The notes beneath the pieces were generated by a model. The model was not told the DNA's origin and made no database searches. It worked only from the letters and a program-made list of their open reading frames with translations. A DNA stretch of 64,000 nt from JAOPZW01 sp963764585 (GTDB taxonomy: Bacteria; Actinomycetota; Thermoleophilia; Solirubrobacterales; Solirubrobacteraceae). Location: assembly GCA_963764585.1 (NCBI GenBank), contig CAVXTB010000003.1, positions 558,001 through 622,000 of the forward strand, given 5' to 3'. Below, one piece after another: positions 24,413 through 33,290 of the stretch; the first letter of the stretch is position 1; the number at the start of each line of letters is the position of its first letter. The position numbers and the translations under genes are program-made.

Positions 24413-25861
24413 ATGAGGCTCGCTTCACCGTTGCCCCAGACCATCGTCGTGTTCGGCGCCTCCGGCGACCTTGCACAGCGCAAGTTGTTGCCGGCCCTCT
24501 ACGACCTCGCCTACGAGGGTCTTCTTCCGGAGCGCTACGCCATCGTCGGCTCCGGCGGAAGTCCCCTCGACGACGAAGCTTTCCGCGAGCGCGCCCGCGA
24601 CGGGATCGAGAACTTCTCGCGGCACCGACTGGACGACGGGCGCTGGCAGGCGTTTGCGAGCGGACTGTCTTACGTCTGTGCTCCGCTCGACGATGCTGAG
24701 GCCTTCGGGCGGCTCCGCGAGCGCCTCGAGTCGCTCGACGCCGAGCTCGCCGGTGACGGGCGGCGGCTCTTCTACTGCGCGACACCGCCGTCTGCTTTCC
24801 CGACCATCGTCCAGCGCATCCGCGTCGAGGGCCTCGGCGACAGCGCCCGGATCGTGCTCGAGAAGCCGATCGGCCACGACCTCCCAACCGCCGTCGAGCT
24901 CGATCGCGTCGTGCGCGACGTCTTCGAGGAGCCCCAGGTCTTCCGCATCGACCATTACCTCGGCAAGGAGGCGGTGCAGAACATCCTGGTCTTCCGGTTC
25001 GCCAATTCGATGGTCGAGGGGGCCTGGTGTCGGGACGCCGTCGATCACGTCCAGATCACGGTTGCCGAGTCTGGTGGCATCGAGGGGCGAGGTCGCTATT
25101 ACGAGGAGGCCGGAGCGCTTCGCGACATGGTCCAGAACCACCTGCTCCAAGTCCTTTCGTTCGTGGCGATGGAGCCGCCCAATTCGCTCGCCGCCGACGA
25201 CATCCGCGACCGAAAGGCGGAGCTGCTCCAGGCAGTGCGGCCCTTCTCGACCGGCGATCTCGTCCGGGGCCAGTACGCGGCGGGCGTCGTCGAGGGTCGC
25301 GAGGTGTGCGGATACAGGGATGAGGACCGCGTCGCGCCACAGTCTTCGGTCGAGACGTTCATCGCGGCGCGCGCGTGGATCGACAACGAGCGCTGGCAAG
25401 GCGTGCCGTTCTTCCTGCGCGCGGGGAAGCGCCTGCCTCGCAGGACGACGGAGGTCGCAATCGCTCTGCGCGAGCCCGCGCGCCGCCTATTCGACGGCAG
25501 CGACATTGCGCGGCTCCCGGAACACCACCTCGCGCTGCGAATTCAGCCGAACGAAGGAATCTCGCTTGTCTTCAGAGCGAAGGAGCCGGGGCCAGGGATG
25601 GCGCTCGACGCCGTGCCGATGGATTTCTCCTACGGCGACTCGTTCCGGACACGGCCGACAGAGGCGTACGAGCGCCTCCTTCACGACGCGATGGCGGGCG
25701 ATCAGACACTCTTCCTCCGTGAGGATGCGGTCGAACGGTCATGGGAGATCGTCGCTCCTGTGCTGGCCGCCTCGGGCCCGGTGCATCCGTATGCAGCGGG
25801 TACCTGGGGGCCGAGCGCCGCAGACGAGCTGATCACGCCACGCCCGTGGCGCTCCCCCTGA
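24413..25861 (+). CDS. zwf: glucose-6-phosphate 1-dehydrogenase
   Basis: From ATG 24413 the protein has 482 residues; a GTG at 24404 overlapping the GH15 stop is the other option. The NADP-binding motif is VVFGASGDLAQRKLLPAL (residues 12-29), and the active-site signature is RIDHYLGKEAVQN (about 177-189). EKPIGHD and the C-terminal YGDSFRTRPTEAYERLL also fit. It oxidises glucose-6-phosphate to 6-phosphogluconolactone, producing NADPH, in the first step of the oxidative pentose phosphate pathway. Its stop-start overlap with the GH15 gene indicates an operon. Length matches the family. Confidence 0.95.
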   Translation: MRLASPLPQTIVVFGASGDLAQRKLLPALYDLAYEGLLPERYAIVGSGGSPLDDEAFRERARDGIENFSRHRLDDGRWQAFASGLSYVCAPLDDAEAFGRLRERLESLDAELAGDGRRLFYCATPPSAFPTIVQRIRVEGLGDSARIVLEKPIGHDLPTAVELDRVVRDVFEEPQVFRIDHYLGKEAVQNILVFRFANSMVEGAWCRDAVDHVQITVAESGGIEGRGRYYEEAGALRDMVQNHLLQVLSFVAMEPPNSLAADDIRDRKAELLQAVRPFSTGDLVRGQYAAGVVEGREVCGYRDEDRVAPQSSVETFIAARAWIDNERWQGVPFFLRAGKRLPRRTTEVAIALREPARRLFDGSDIARLPEHHLALRIQPNEGISLVFRAKEPGPGMALDAVPMDFSYGDSFRTRPTEAYERLLHDAMAGDQTLFLREDAVERSWEIVAPVLAASGPVHPYAAGTWGPSAADELITPRPWRSP

Positions 25862-25864
25862 GGA

Positions 25865-26034
25865 ATGCGGCTTAAGGGCTCCTGGCTGGCGGCGGCGGTG
25901 ATCGCGGCGGCGAGCAGGATCTCCGATCCTGGGACGCTGCTGACGGCGATGCGGACAGGCATCACGAACGGCGCGGTGAGCGGAAACAGGGAGGCCACGC
26001 GGATGTACCAAGGCTGCGCGCCGCCGGGCTGCAC
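25865..26034 (-). pseudogene. C-terminal fragment of an ABC-2 type permease
   Basis: The minus-strand frame contains WYIRVASLFPLTAPFVMP, then VRIAVSS and about 15 hydrophobic residues. This resembles the end of ABC-2 family permeases, where a ...PFTPFVMPlRia... segment precedes the last helix. The rest of the permease is absent on both sides. The fragment abuts the 3' end of zwf in convergent orientation. Confidence 0.5.
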
Positions 26035-26083
26035 GCCGAGCCGCCGAGCCCGGCGTGCCGCCGTTCACGACCGTCGACGCGTC

Positions 26084-26222
26084 CTACCTCGCCGCCAACG
26101 CCGTGTAGTCGATGTCGGCGCCGGAGATCAGGCGGTCGTAGGCGATCACCGGGATCTTCTTCTGGTTGGAGTGCTTGATGATCGCGCCGACGGACTTGAC
26201 GTCGTCAAGAGCGCGACAACCA
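26084..26222 (-). pseudogene. fragment of a sugar ABC transporter binding protein (XylF-like)
   Basis: The minus strand encodes a stretch with VGAIIKHSNQKKIPVIAYDR followed by LISGADIDYTALAAR and a stop. It matches the region of xylose/ribose-type binding proteins where ..a.ivk.a...giPViaYDRli..adidyy.. occurs. Only about 45 residues remain. It points away from the ROK regulator gene that begins at the same place, as a divergent xylF-xylR arrangement would, but both are cut at the shared boundary. Confidence 0.6.
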
Positions 26223-26280
26223 GCAGGGTGGGACCCCGCGGCTCCTGCGAGCGATCAACACGCGTGCGCTACTGGAGGCG

Positions 26281-27423
26281 TTGCGCCGTGCGGGGCCGTC
26301 GTCGCGGCCACAGCTCGCGCGCATCGCGGGGCTCTCGAAGCCCACCGTCTCGCAGGCGCTCGGCGACCTTCAGAGCGCCGGTCTCGTCAGGCTCGTGGGG
26401 CCGGCGAGTCCGTCCGTGGGACGCACGGCGATGCTCTACGAGGCCGACCCCACGGCCGGATACGTGGTCGGCATCGACATCGGCCGCGCCTGGATCCGCA
26501 TCGCGGCCGCCGACCTGTCGGGCGAGATCGTCGCTCGTCGCGACGAGCGCAACCGCGAACGCAGCGCGACGGCGTTGGTCCGGACCGTCTCGGCGGTGGC
26601 GCACGACGTCGTCGCCGCGGCCGGGCTGACCTGGGACCAGGTAGCGCACACCGTCGTCGGGGGCCCGGGCGTGTTCGATCCCGATAGCGAACGGCTCCTC
26701 CACGCGCCCAACCTGCCGGGCTGGAGCCGCCCGGGACTCATGACCTCGCTGCGCGAGGCGCTGCCGCCGAGCGTCGCGCTGGACAACGACGCCAATCTCG
26801 CCGCCGTCGGCGAGCGCTCCTACGGAAGCGGGCGCGACGCCCGCACCTTCGTCTATGTCTCCGTCGGAACCGGGATCGGCACGGGGATCATCATCGACGG
26901 CAACCACTACCGCGGCGCCCACGGAGCCGCCGGAGAGGTCGGCTACCTGCCGCTCGCTGGCGAGGACGGCGACGCACGCGCCGGTCGCGACGCACGGCTG
27001 CGCGGCATCCTCGAGGCCGCGGCGTCCGCCGATGCCGTCGTCCGCACCGCCAAGCGGCTCGGGATGGCAGGCGCGTCATCGGCGAAACGGGTCTTCGCCG
27101 CGGCGCGCGCGGGCGACAAGCTGGCCCTGGCCGCCGTCGAGTCCGAAGGCGAACGCCTGGCGTTGGTCGTGGGGACCATCGCCGCGATCCTCGATCCCGA
27201 GTTCGTCCTGCTCGGCGGCGGCGTCGGCAGCAACATCGACCTCCTGCGCCCGCCGCTCGAGCGACGCCTCGCCGAGCTCACCCCGCTGGGGCCGCGAGTC
27301 ACCGAGGGCCAGCTGGGCCAGGACGCCATCGTCCTCGGCGCCGTCGCGAGCGCGCTCGACACCGCGCGGGACCTCGTGTTCGAGCAGCGCGCGGGCGGCG
27401 ACGCCCCGGTCCCGGCGCGATAG
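26281..27423 (+). CDS. ROK-family transcriptional regulator, 5' end probably truncated
   Basis: From TTG 26281 the protein has 380 residues. An N-terminal winged helix (RPQLARIAGLSKPTVSQALG) is followed by a ROK sugar-kinase-like domain with VGIDIGRAWIRIA, VSVGTGIGTGIIIDG and LGGGVGSN. The zinc-binding CxCGxxGC motif of many ROK proteins is missing. Family resemblance extends upstream in frame (GTPRLLRAINTRALLEAL, from about 26227), yet no start codon precedes it before a stop at 26197, so the true 5' end seems lost at the junction with the XylF fragment. It would repress sugar-uptake genes. Confidence 0.8.
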   Translation: MRRAGPSSRPQLARIAGLSKPTVSQALGDLQSAGLVRLVGPASPSVGRTAMLYEADPTAGYVVGIDIGRAWIRIAAADLSGEIVARRDERNRERSATALVRTVSAVAHDVVAAAGLTWDQVAHTVVGGPGVFDPDSERLLHAPNLPGWSRPGLMTSLREALPPSVALDNDANLAAVGERSYGSGRDARTFVYVSVGTGIGTGIIIDGNHYRGAHGAAGEVGYLPLAGEDGDARAGRDARLRGILEAAASADAVVRTAKRLGMAGASSAKRVFAAARAGDKLALAAVESEGERLALVVGTIAAILDPEFVLLGGGVGSNIDLLRPPLERRLAELTPLGPRVTEGQLGQDAIVLGAVASALDTARDLVFEQRAGGDAPVPAR

Positions 27424-27492
27424 CGCCACCTGCCCAGCGTTCCATAGGAAGAGTGCCCCCGATTGGCCTGCTAGACCGGCTGGCGACGGCCG

Positions 27493-28155
27493 TTACGTCG
27501 CCCTGCCCAGGCGTGACCGGGCGGTGGGCGCCAGGCGCAGCAGCTGCGTCCCCCGGTCCGGTCGGCCCGCGAGATCGCGGTAGTGCGAGTGGTGCGCCGC
27601 GTCGTCGAAGCCGGCGACCGTCGCGACCACCCATTCGCCCTCACGCACCGGCAGCGCCGGGAATTCATTCACCGCCGGCTCCGTCACCAGGACGGCGAGC
27701 GGCGACCCGCCGACGCGCCCGACCGCGGGCATCACCTCCTCGACGACACGCTCAAGCTCCCGCTTCTCGTCGCGCCGCGCGATTGGGCGCACGACGATCT
27801 CCACGAGCCCGATCTCGTGGCCGGGCTCCCAGCGGGGATCGTGCGACGCCGCGGGCCGAAGCAGCAGGACATCGTCGGAGTCCACCATCGTCGCGTTGGC
27901 CGCAGCCCGGTGCTGGGACCACACAGGGCCGTAGTAGAACTCGCCCAGCGCGGCAGTACGGCCCGCCATGTCGGCAAAGCCACGCAGCCACACGAACCAG
28001 TCCGCGCGGTCGAGGTCGCGGAACTGGCCGAGGACGCGCATACCGCAGCTCTCTTGCGGCTCGAGCAGCTGGCCGTCGAAGAGGTCGATGAGCTCATCAC
28101 GCCGGCCCGGATCGAGCTGGTACTGGCGCAGTTCGATCACCCCGAGAGTCGCCAT
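27493..28155 (-). CDS. NIPSNAP-family protein
   Basis: This 220-residue soluble protein starts MATLGVIELRQYQLDPGRRD, the usual opening of NIPSNAP domains. A second ferredoxin-like part contains VEIVVRPIARRDEKREL. FVWLRGFADMAGR is typical of the first domain. NIPSNAP proteins form dimeric alpha+beta barrels and have no settled biochemical role in bacteria. It converges with the ROK gene and is followed on the same strand, upstream, by the GAF-domain gene 41 bases away. Confidence 0.85.
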   Translation of the reverse strand: MATLGVIELRQYQLDPGRRDELIDLFDGQLLEPQESCGMRVLGQFRDLDRADWFVWLRGFADMAGRTAALGEFYYGPVWSQHRAAANATMVDSDDVLLLRPAASHDPRWEPGHEIGLVEIVVRPIARRDEKRELERVVEEVMPAVGRVGGSPLAVLVTEPAVNEFPALPVREGEWVVATVAGFDDAAHHSHYRDLAGRPDRGTQLLRLAPTARSRLGRAT

Positions 28156-28196
28156 CAGCCGGACGGCGGGCGACGACGATCACGCGCAATCTTGAA

Positions 28197-28748
28197 TCAC
28201 GCTCCAGCGGGTCCCGCGAGGTCGTCTCGGAGACCCGCTGCGACGCAGCGCAGAAACTCCACGTCAACCGCCGCGAGGTCGGGGCGACGCTCGCGCGCCA
28301 GACAGCACAACAGATACAGCCGCGTGCTCGTGGCGGTGATGGGCATGCCGAGGTAGGCGTTGACCCCAATCTGCGCGGGCCAGGCGAGATCGGCCAGCGC
28401 CGGCTCGGCCGCGACGTCCGGCACGAGATGGCCGATACGCCCGGCGAGCAGCCGTTCGCAGATCGTGTCGGCCAACGGCAACGCGGCGCCCGCGACGAAC
28501 CCGGGCAAGCTGCCATCGCCGACGACGTGGCGCACGACCTCCCGGCCGTCAACGATCTCCGAGACGAAGCTCACATTCACCCGCAGCTGCTCGCGCACCA
28601 GCGCCAGGGCGCGCTGGATGGGATCAGCACCGGTGACACCGCGGCGGCTCGGAGCCCGCAACAGCCGGCCGCAGCGCGGGCACTCCTCCTCGCGCACGCA
28701 ATACGTGCTCAAGCCGCACTCCGGGCAATTCACACGCGGCATCGTCAT
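28197..28748 (-). CDS. zinc-ribbon plus GAF-domain protein
   Basis: This 183-residue protein has an N-terminal pair of CxxC knuckles (CPECGLSTYC and CPRCGRLL), likely binding zinc. Residues 45 to 180 form a GAF-like sensory domain with ALPLADTICERLL and VNAYLGMPI. Similar GAF proteins in actinobacteria regulate or sense small ligands or redox state. There is no output domain, so it probably acts through a partner. The start may be at 28748 or at the second ATG two codons later. It is close to the NIPSNAP gene on the same strand. Confidence 0.75.
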   Translation of the reverse strand: MTMPRVNCPECGLSTYCVREEECPRCGRLLRAPSRRGVTGADPIQRALALVREQLRVNVSFVSEIVDGREVVRHVVGDGSLPGFVAGAALPLADTICERLLAGRIGHLVPDVAAEPALADLAWPAQIGVNAYLGMPITATSTRLYLLCCLARERRPDLAAVDVEFLRCVAAGLRDDLAGPAGA

Positions 28749-29170
28749 CGGAGGCTACCGCGTCGCACTCCGGCGGTCCCCATGTCGCACGCGCCTCATC
28801 GCCCGCGGCGCGCCCGTCGATCACGAGCCGCGCGGTGGCTACGTACCCAGCTCGGCAGCACTGCTCCTTTTCGGCGAGGCTGTCGCACAAATGCTCGGGA
28901 TGCACACAGCTTCTGAGCGGTGGGAGGCTGGTCGCTGATTCGGGCCGTAATCGAGGTCCCGTCCCAGCAAGACGGCGATTTGGGCCGTTTTGACGATCGT
29001 CGTCCCATCACGGTCGGACGCGGCGACGACGCTCGCGACTTATGCGACAGCCTCCGTCCGTAGCGGCAGTGCGATCCGCCGTAGGTCACCGCTGCCGGTC
29101 CTGCCTCAATGCGGTAGCGCCCGCTCCGCTCCTCTCGGCGAGGCGACGTTCCCGCCGTTTAACCGATCAG
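28749..29170. other. no recognisable gene
   Basis: Several short frames cross this stretch on both strands, but none has a recognisable domain, a good start, or a composition unlike shadow frames. I find no RNA gene or repeat here. Confidence 0.5.
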
Positions 29171-29416
29171 CTACGTGACGCGCGGCGCTGGTTCGTCGTC
29201 CGCCACCGCCGCGGGGCGCGGTCCCCGGACTCCGCCCGGGCGCACCGCGATGGCGATGACGATGAACACGACCACGCCGATGTTCCATATGGCGCCGTCG
29301 TCGAAGAGGTCGACAATCAGCAACGCGAACGCCGCCGCGATCGCCGCCCAATACACCCAGGAGTACCGGACCCCGTACGGACCCAGCATTCCATGCCTGT
29401 CGACGCGCTTGCTCAT
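29171..29416 (-). CDS. small two-helix membrane protein
   Basis: From ATG 29416 the protein has 81 residues (MSKRVDRHGMLGPYGVRYSW). Two hydrophobic helices (VYWAAIAAAFALLIVDLF and GVVVFIVIAIAVRPG) are separated by a short DDGAIWN turn, and a charged tail follows. No named family is recognised. The frame is open upstream, but that part is Arg-rich and non-homologous. It lies alone between a non-coding stretch and the GMC oxidoreductase. Confidence 0.55.
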   Translation of the reverse strand: MSKRVDRHGMLGPYGVRYSWVYWAAIAAAFALLIVDLFDDGAIWNIGVVVFIVIAIAVRPGGVRGPRPAAVADDEPAPRVT

Positions 29417-29679
29417 CGAGCGACTATCCCGCCTCCGCCGGTCGCGGTCAAAGGCCGTTCCATCTGGTCGTGGACATGCTCGCCACCAGGCACAAACCCG
29501 CCGGCCTCGACTGCGGAGCCGCCGACCGCTCGGTGCACTCGACGCCGGGTGGCGCCCGCTGCTCCCTTCGCCTGGGGGCAAGCGCGCCCGCAATGACCGG
29601 CCGTGCCGCTCCTTCTGCCTCGAAGCGGTAGCGAGGGAGGGTCTAGAGAGCGACCGGTCGCCGGCTGCTCGTTGTGTCT

Positions 29680-31308
29680 TTACTCCGTCGGGGGAGCCGA
29701 TGGCGCAGGCGATTCGGCAGCGAGCCCGGCGCGGGGTTCGGGCGTGGTTACGGGGGCGAGCGGCGGCAGCCCGCGGATGACGTCAGCTGCCTTCTCGGCG
29801 ACCATGATCGTGGGCGCGTTGGTGTTGCCGCGCGGGATCGTCGGCATCACCGATGCGTCCACGACGCGCAGGCCCTGGGTGTCGTAGACGCGGAGATCTG
29901 CGTCCACCACCGCGCCCATCGCGCACGTTCCAACCGGGTGAAAGAGGGTGTGAGCGCGACGCTGGAGGTAGTGCATTATGTCGGCGTCCGAGCCGGACTG
30001 CGGAACGATGAGCTCGGCTCGCCGGAGGGTCCGGAGCGCTGGTTGTGAGCCCACGTTGAGCGCGAGGCGCACGCCGTCGATCATGCTGCGCCGGTCGTCT
30101 TGGGTCGTCAGGTAGTTGTGCACGATCCGGGGCTTTGCGTGTGAGAGCGGGCTGCGAAGCGTCACCCGTCCGCGGCTGCTCGGCTTGAGGAGGGTCGGGG
30201 CGATCGTGTAGCCATCCTCGACTGGCGGCGGATCGAGAAGCTCCCCGAGAGCGACGGGAAAGGCGAGCAACTGGATGTCCGGCGCCGCGAGACTCGGGCG
30301 CGTGCGCATGAAGGCGCCTGCCTCGGCGATGTTGGAGGTCAGCGGACCGCGGCCTTGCTGCTCGAAGAGCGCGAGGTTCTCCGGCGTCATCGCCGTGCGC
30401 AGGCTCTCGTGCGCGGTCAGCCAGGTGAGGACGACGGTCGGGTGGTCTTGCAGGTTGTGGCCCACCGCCAGGTCACGGCGTGGCTCGATGCCCATCTCGC
30501 GCAGCTCGTCAGCGGGACCGATGCCCGACAGCAAGAGGAGCTGCGGTGACTGATAGGCGCCGGCGCAGACGAGCACTTCTCGCTGCGCGCGCACGGTCTG
30601 CAGCTTGTTGGCGCGCAGTATCTCGACGCCGACCGCCCGCTCCCCCTCGAACACGATCCGTGTCGCGAGGGCGTCCGTCAGCACCGCGACATTGCCACGC
30701 CGCACGGCGGGGCCCAGGTAGGCAAGGGCGGTGCTGCAGCGCCTGCCGCCGCGCTGCGTGAGCTGATACCAGCCCGCCCCTTGCTGCCGCGCGCCGTTGA
30801 AGTCCTCGGTGTGCTCGATGCCGGCCTGGGTGGCCGCCTCGATGAAGGCAGCGGTGAGCGGATGCGCCGAGCGGCCGTCGCTCACCGATAGCGGCCCTCC
30901 GATGCCGTGGTAGTGGCTTTCGCCGCGCTCGTTGTCCTCTGCGCGCTTGAAGTACGGCAACACCTCGTCGTAGCTCCAGCCGTCGAGCCCCATCACCGCC
31001 CACTCGTCGTAGTCCGCGCGGTTGCCGCGGATGTAGACCATCACGTTCAGCGAGCTCGACCCGCCCAGCACCCGCCCGCGCGGGAGATACGTGCGCCTGG
31101 CCGCCAGCCCGGGCTCCGGCTCGCTCGTGAAGTCCCAGTCGAAGCGACTCTGCCACAGCTGCGGCGACGCGAGCGGCATGTGGATCGTCGGATCGTCGTC
31201 CGGCGGTCCGGCCTCGATCACGCCGACCTTCACACCGGGGTCCTCGCCGAGCCGGGCCGCCAGGACACAGCCGGCCGAACCAGCGCCGACGATCACGTAG
31301 TCATACAT
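29680..31308 (-). CDS. GMC-family FAD-dependent oxidoreductase (choline/alcohol dehydrogenase type)
   Basis: From ATG 31308, preceded by GGAGGG, the protein has 542 residues. The FAD motif is YVIVGAGSAGCVLAARL (residues 5-21), and GRVLGGSSSLNVMVYIRG is GMC signature 1. The region with GAYQSPQLLLLSGIGP is signature 2. The catalytic His is in HTLFHPVGTCAMG, and NTNAPTIMVAEKAA closes the active site. It would oxidise an alcohol to an aldehyde; choline dehydrogenase is only one possibility. The last 25 or so residues are a Pro/Ala-rich tail not typical of the family. Confidence 0.92.
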   Translation of the reverse strand: MYDYVIVGAGSAGCVLAARLGEDPGVKVGVIEAGPPDDDPTIHMPLASPQLWQSRFDWDFTSEPEPGLAARRTYLPRGRVLGGSSSLNVMVYIRGNRADYDEWAVMGLDGWSYDEVLPYFKRAEDNERGESHYHGIGGPLSVSDGRSAHPLTAAFIEAATQAGIEHTEDFNGARQQGAGWYQLTQRGGRRCSTALAYLGPAVRRGNVAVLTDALATRIVFEGERAVGVEILRANKLQTVRAQREVLVCAGAYQSPQLLLLSGIGPADELREMGIEPRRDLAVGHNLQDHPTVVLTWLTAHESLRTAMTPENLALFEQQGRGPLTSNIAEAGAFMRTRPSLAAPDIQLLAFPVALGELLDPPPVEDGYTIAPTLLKPSSRGRVTLRSPLSHAKPRIVHNYLTTQDDRRSMIDGVRLALNVGSQPALRTLRRAELIVPQSGSDADIMHYLQRRAHTLFHPVGTCAMGAVVDADLRVYDTQGLRVVDASVMPTIPRGNTNAPTIMVAEKAADVIRGLPPLAPVTTPEPRAGLAAESPAPSAPPTE

Positions 31309-31808
31309 GGTCCACCCTCCCTGGCTACGCGCCGGGGAGGCCGGCCGCAACCCTGCGGCGCCTCGCGCCCAGACGACCGTAACCCCCGCCACCAAGGCGA
31401 GTCAAACCGAACATGTGACTCTGCTCCCGAACCTCGACCACGGGCGATCGTCCAGCGTGCTGTTCCTTTTGCCTGTGAAGGGCGCTGTGGCCGCTGCCGT
31501 TCGTGCCTCGGTGCTGCAGCGCGGCTAAGCGTGCTCCGGTGCTCGCCGTCGCTACCGCTGGTCGTCCATGGCGGAAGCGCCGCCGGGTTCGGGTCGCGTC
31601 CCTGAGCTGCCGTAGCTTCGCCGCGGGGACAAGAGGATCGTCGGCTGGGACTTCGTGCGCGTCTGCGTCGACGCCACGCGCGTGGCCTACCTCGAAGTAC
31701 TTCTTTCCTCGCGATGCTCGAACCTGTTGCGCCGACGTTCGTTCGACCGACGTCGTTCGTCATTGAGCAACGTTCGTCCAGCGCGCAGCGGTACGCTCTC
31801 CGCCCGGT
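31309..31808. other. divergent intergenic region with CGTTCGT repeats
   Basis: This is non-coding space between the divergent GMC oxidoreductase and alpha/beta hydrolase genes. Three CGTTCGT heptamers occur at 31736, 31754 and 31771, spaced 18 and 17 bases, ending 31 bases before the hydrolase ATG. They could be an operator. No gene was recognised in the remainder. Confidence 0.45.
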
Positions 31809-32816
31809 ATGGCTGTTCACGAGCGCGGCGAGCTGATCACGTCGCGTCGCGGCTTCTTCTGGGTCGGCGTCGAGCGCGGCTCGTCGCCCGCCGGCACGGT
31901 CGCGCGCGGCCCGATGTACGTCTACTGGGAGGCGCCCGAGGAGGTCCGTCACCCGTACCCGATCGTGCTGATCCATGGCGGCGGCGGCCAGGGCCTCGAC
32001 TGGCTGGGAACCCCGGACGGGCGGCCCGGGTGGGCGACCTACCTGGTGCGGGAGGGCTACGCCGTCTACGTCGTCGACCGCCCCGGTCACGGGCGCGCGT
32101 CGCTTCACCCCGATGTGCTCGGCCCGATGGGCCCGCCGTTTACCTACGAGCTTGCGCGCTTCCTGTTCATGCCCCCCGGCAGCGAGGGCACGGCGCCCAA
32201 CCCGAACGCCGAGCTGCACACCCAATGGCCGGGAGACGGCGAGATCGGCGACCCGGCGCTCGACCAGTTCCTGGCCTCCGCCGGCCCGATGCTGCAGGAT
32301 TTTGCCGCCACGCACGCGCTCGAAGGGGCGCGCGGGGTCGAGCTCCTGGATCGGATCGGCCCGGCGATCGTGATGACGAACTCCGCCGGCGGCCCCGCCG
32401 GCTGGGTGACGGCGGACGCGCGGCCCGGCCTGGTCAAGGCGATCGTCGCAGTCGAGGTGCTGACCGCGTTTTTCGACAACCCCGACCTCGGCGTGTCGCT
32501 GGACTGGGGGCTTGCGGCCTGCCCGCTCACTTACGACCCGCCCGTGTCGGATCCGGCCGAGCTGCGCAGCCCCGATGCGCAGCACAAGCTCGTCAACCTC
32601 CAGGGCGTCCCGATCGCGATCGTCACCGGCGAGGCCTCATTCCTCGGCCTTGGCGACGCCGACACCGTGGCCTTCCTGCAGCGCGCCGGCTGTGACGTGG
32701 AGCACGTGCGCCTCGCCGACCACGGCGTGCACGGCAACGGGCACCTGATGATGATGGAGCGCAACAACCGCGAGGCGCTACAGCCGATCCTCGACTGGCT
32801 TCAGAGGCACGAATGA
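31809..32816 (+). CDS. alpha/beta hydrolase with TNSAGG nucleophile elbow
   Basis: This 335-residue protein has an alpha/beta hydrolase fold. The oxyanion region is PIVLIHGGGGQGLDW, then VVDRPGHGRAS. The nucleophile elbow is MTNSAGGPAG (serine near residue 197), in the order T-N-S-A-G rather than the common GxSxG. The catalytic His is in DHGVHGNGHLMMMER near the C-terminus. No signal peptide is seen. Related proteins are esterases of unknown substrate. CGTTCGT repeats lie upstream, and the gene is divergent from the GMC oxidoreductase. Confidence 0.82.
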   Translation: MAVHERGELITSRRGFFWVGVERGSSPAGTVARGPMYVYWEAPEEVRHPYPIVLIHGGGGQGLDWLGTPDGRPGWATYLVREGYAVYVVDRPGHGRASLHPDVLGPMGPPFTYELARFLFMPPGSEGTAPNPNAELHTQWPGDGEIGDPALDQFLASAGPMLQDFAATHALEGARGVELLDRIGPAIVMTNSAGGPAGWVTADARPGLVKAIVAVEVLTAFFDNPDLGVSLDWGLAACPLTYDPPVSDPAELRSPDAQHKLVNLQGVPIAIVTGEASFLGLGDADTVAFLQRAGCDVEHVRLADHGVHGNGHLMMMERNNREALQPILDWLQRHE

Positions 32817-33290
32817 ACGCGTGCCGCTGACACCGGCCTGGACGGTCGCGACCTGTTCCCCTCAGCAGCTGCGCGCTCGGTCGCCGCTACGCGCCACCAT
32901 GCGCCCGCTGTAAAGACGATCTCATCCGCGGACTGCCGCCTTTGCCCGAATGCGACAGCGACGGTGCTCAAGCCGCCTCCGATCGGGAGCTCGCACGCGT
33001 AGAGGTCGTGCCTAGGCACCGGATGCCGGATCCGCCCAAGCGGCGCTTCTGTTGCTCGTCCAACAGCGAGCGCCTCGGTCTGACGCCAGAGACAGCTCCG
33101 TTTCGCGCGGAGCAGAAGTCTCAAGCTGCGCTCCTGCTCGTCGTCCACAGCGGCAGTGAATGGTGTCGCGGCGGGACGCCTGCGCTGACACCGAAGGAGG
33201 AGCATGACCCGCGCGCCCGCGGGTGTGTCGGATCCTTCTCTCGAGTGCGCGTCGTCCTCGCGCCTGAGAAACCGCTCGTGCGGTCGCTTC
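32817..33290. other. no recognisable gene
   Basis: A 134-codon minus-strand frame (32801-33205) and several plus-strand frames cross this stretch, but they have no domain and no good starts. It lies between convergent genes, and I see no strong terminator hairpin. Confidence 0.5.

Noticed and set aside
31736..31777. reading the CGTTCGT repeats as a replication origin iteron set
   Set aside because: Only three copies, no AT-rich stretch and no replication initiator gene nearby; an operator is simpler.
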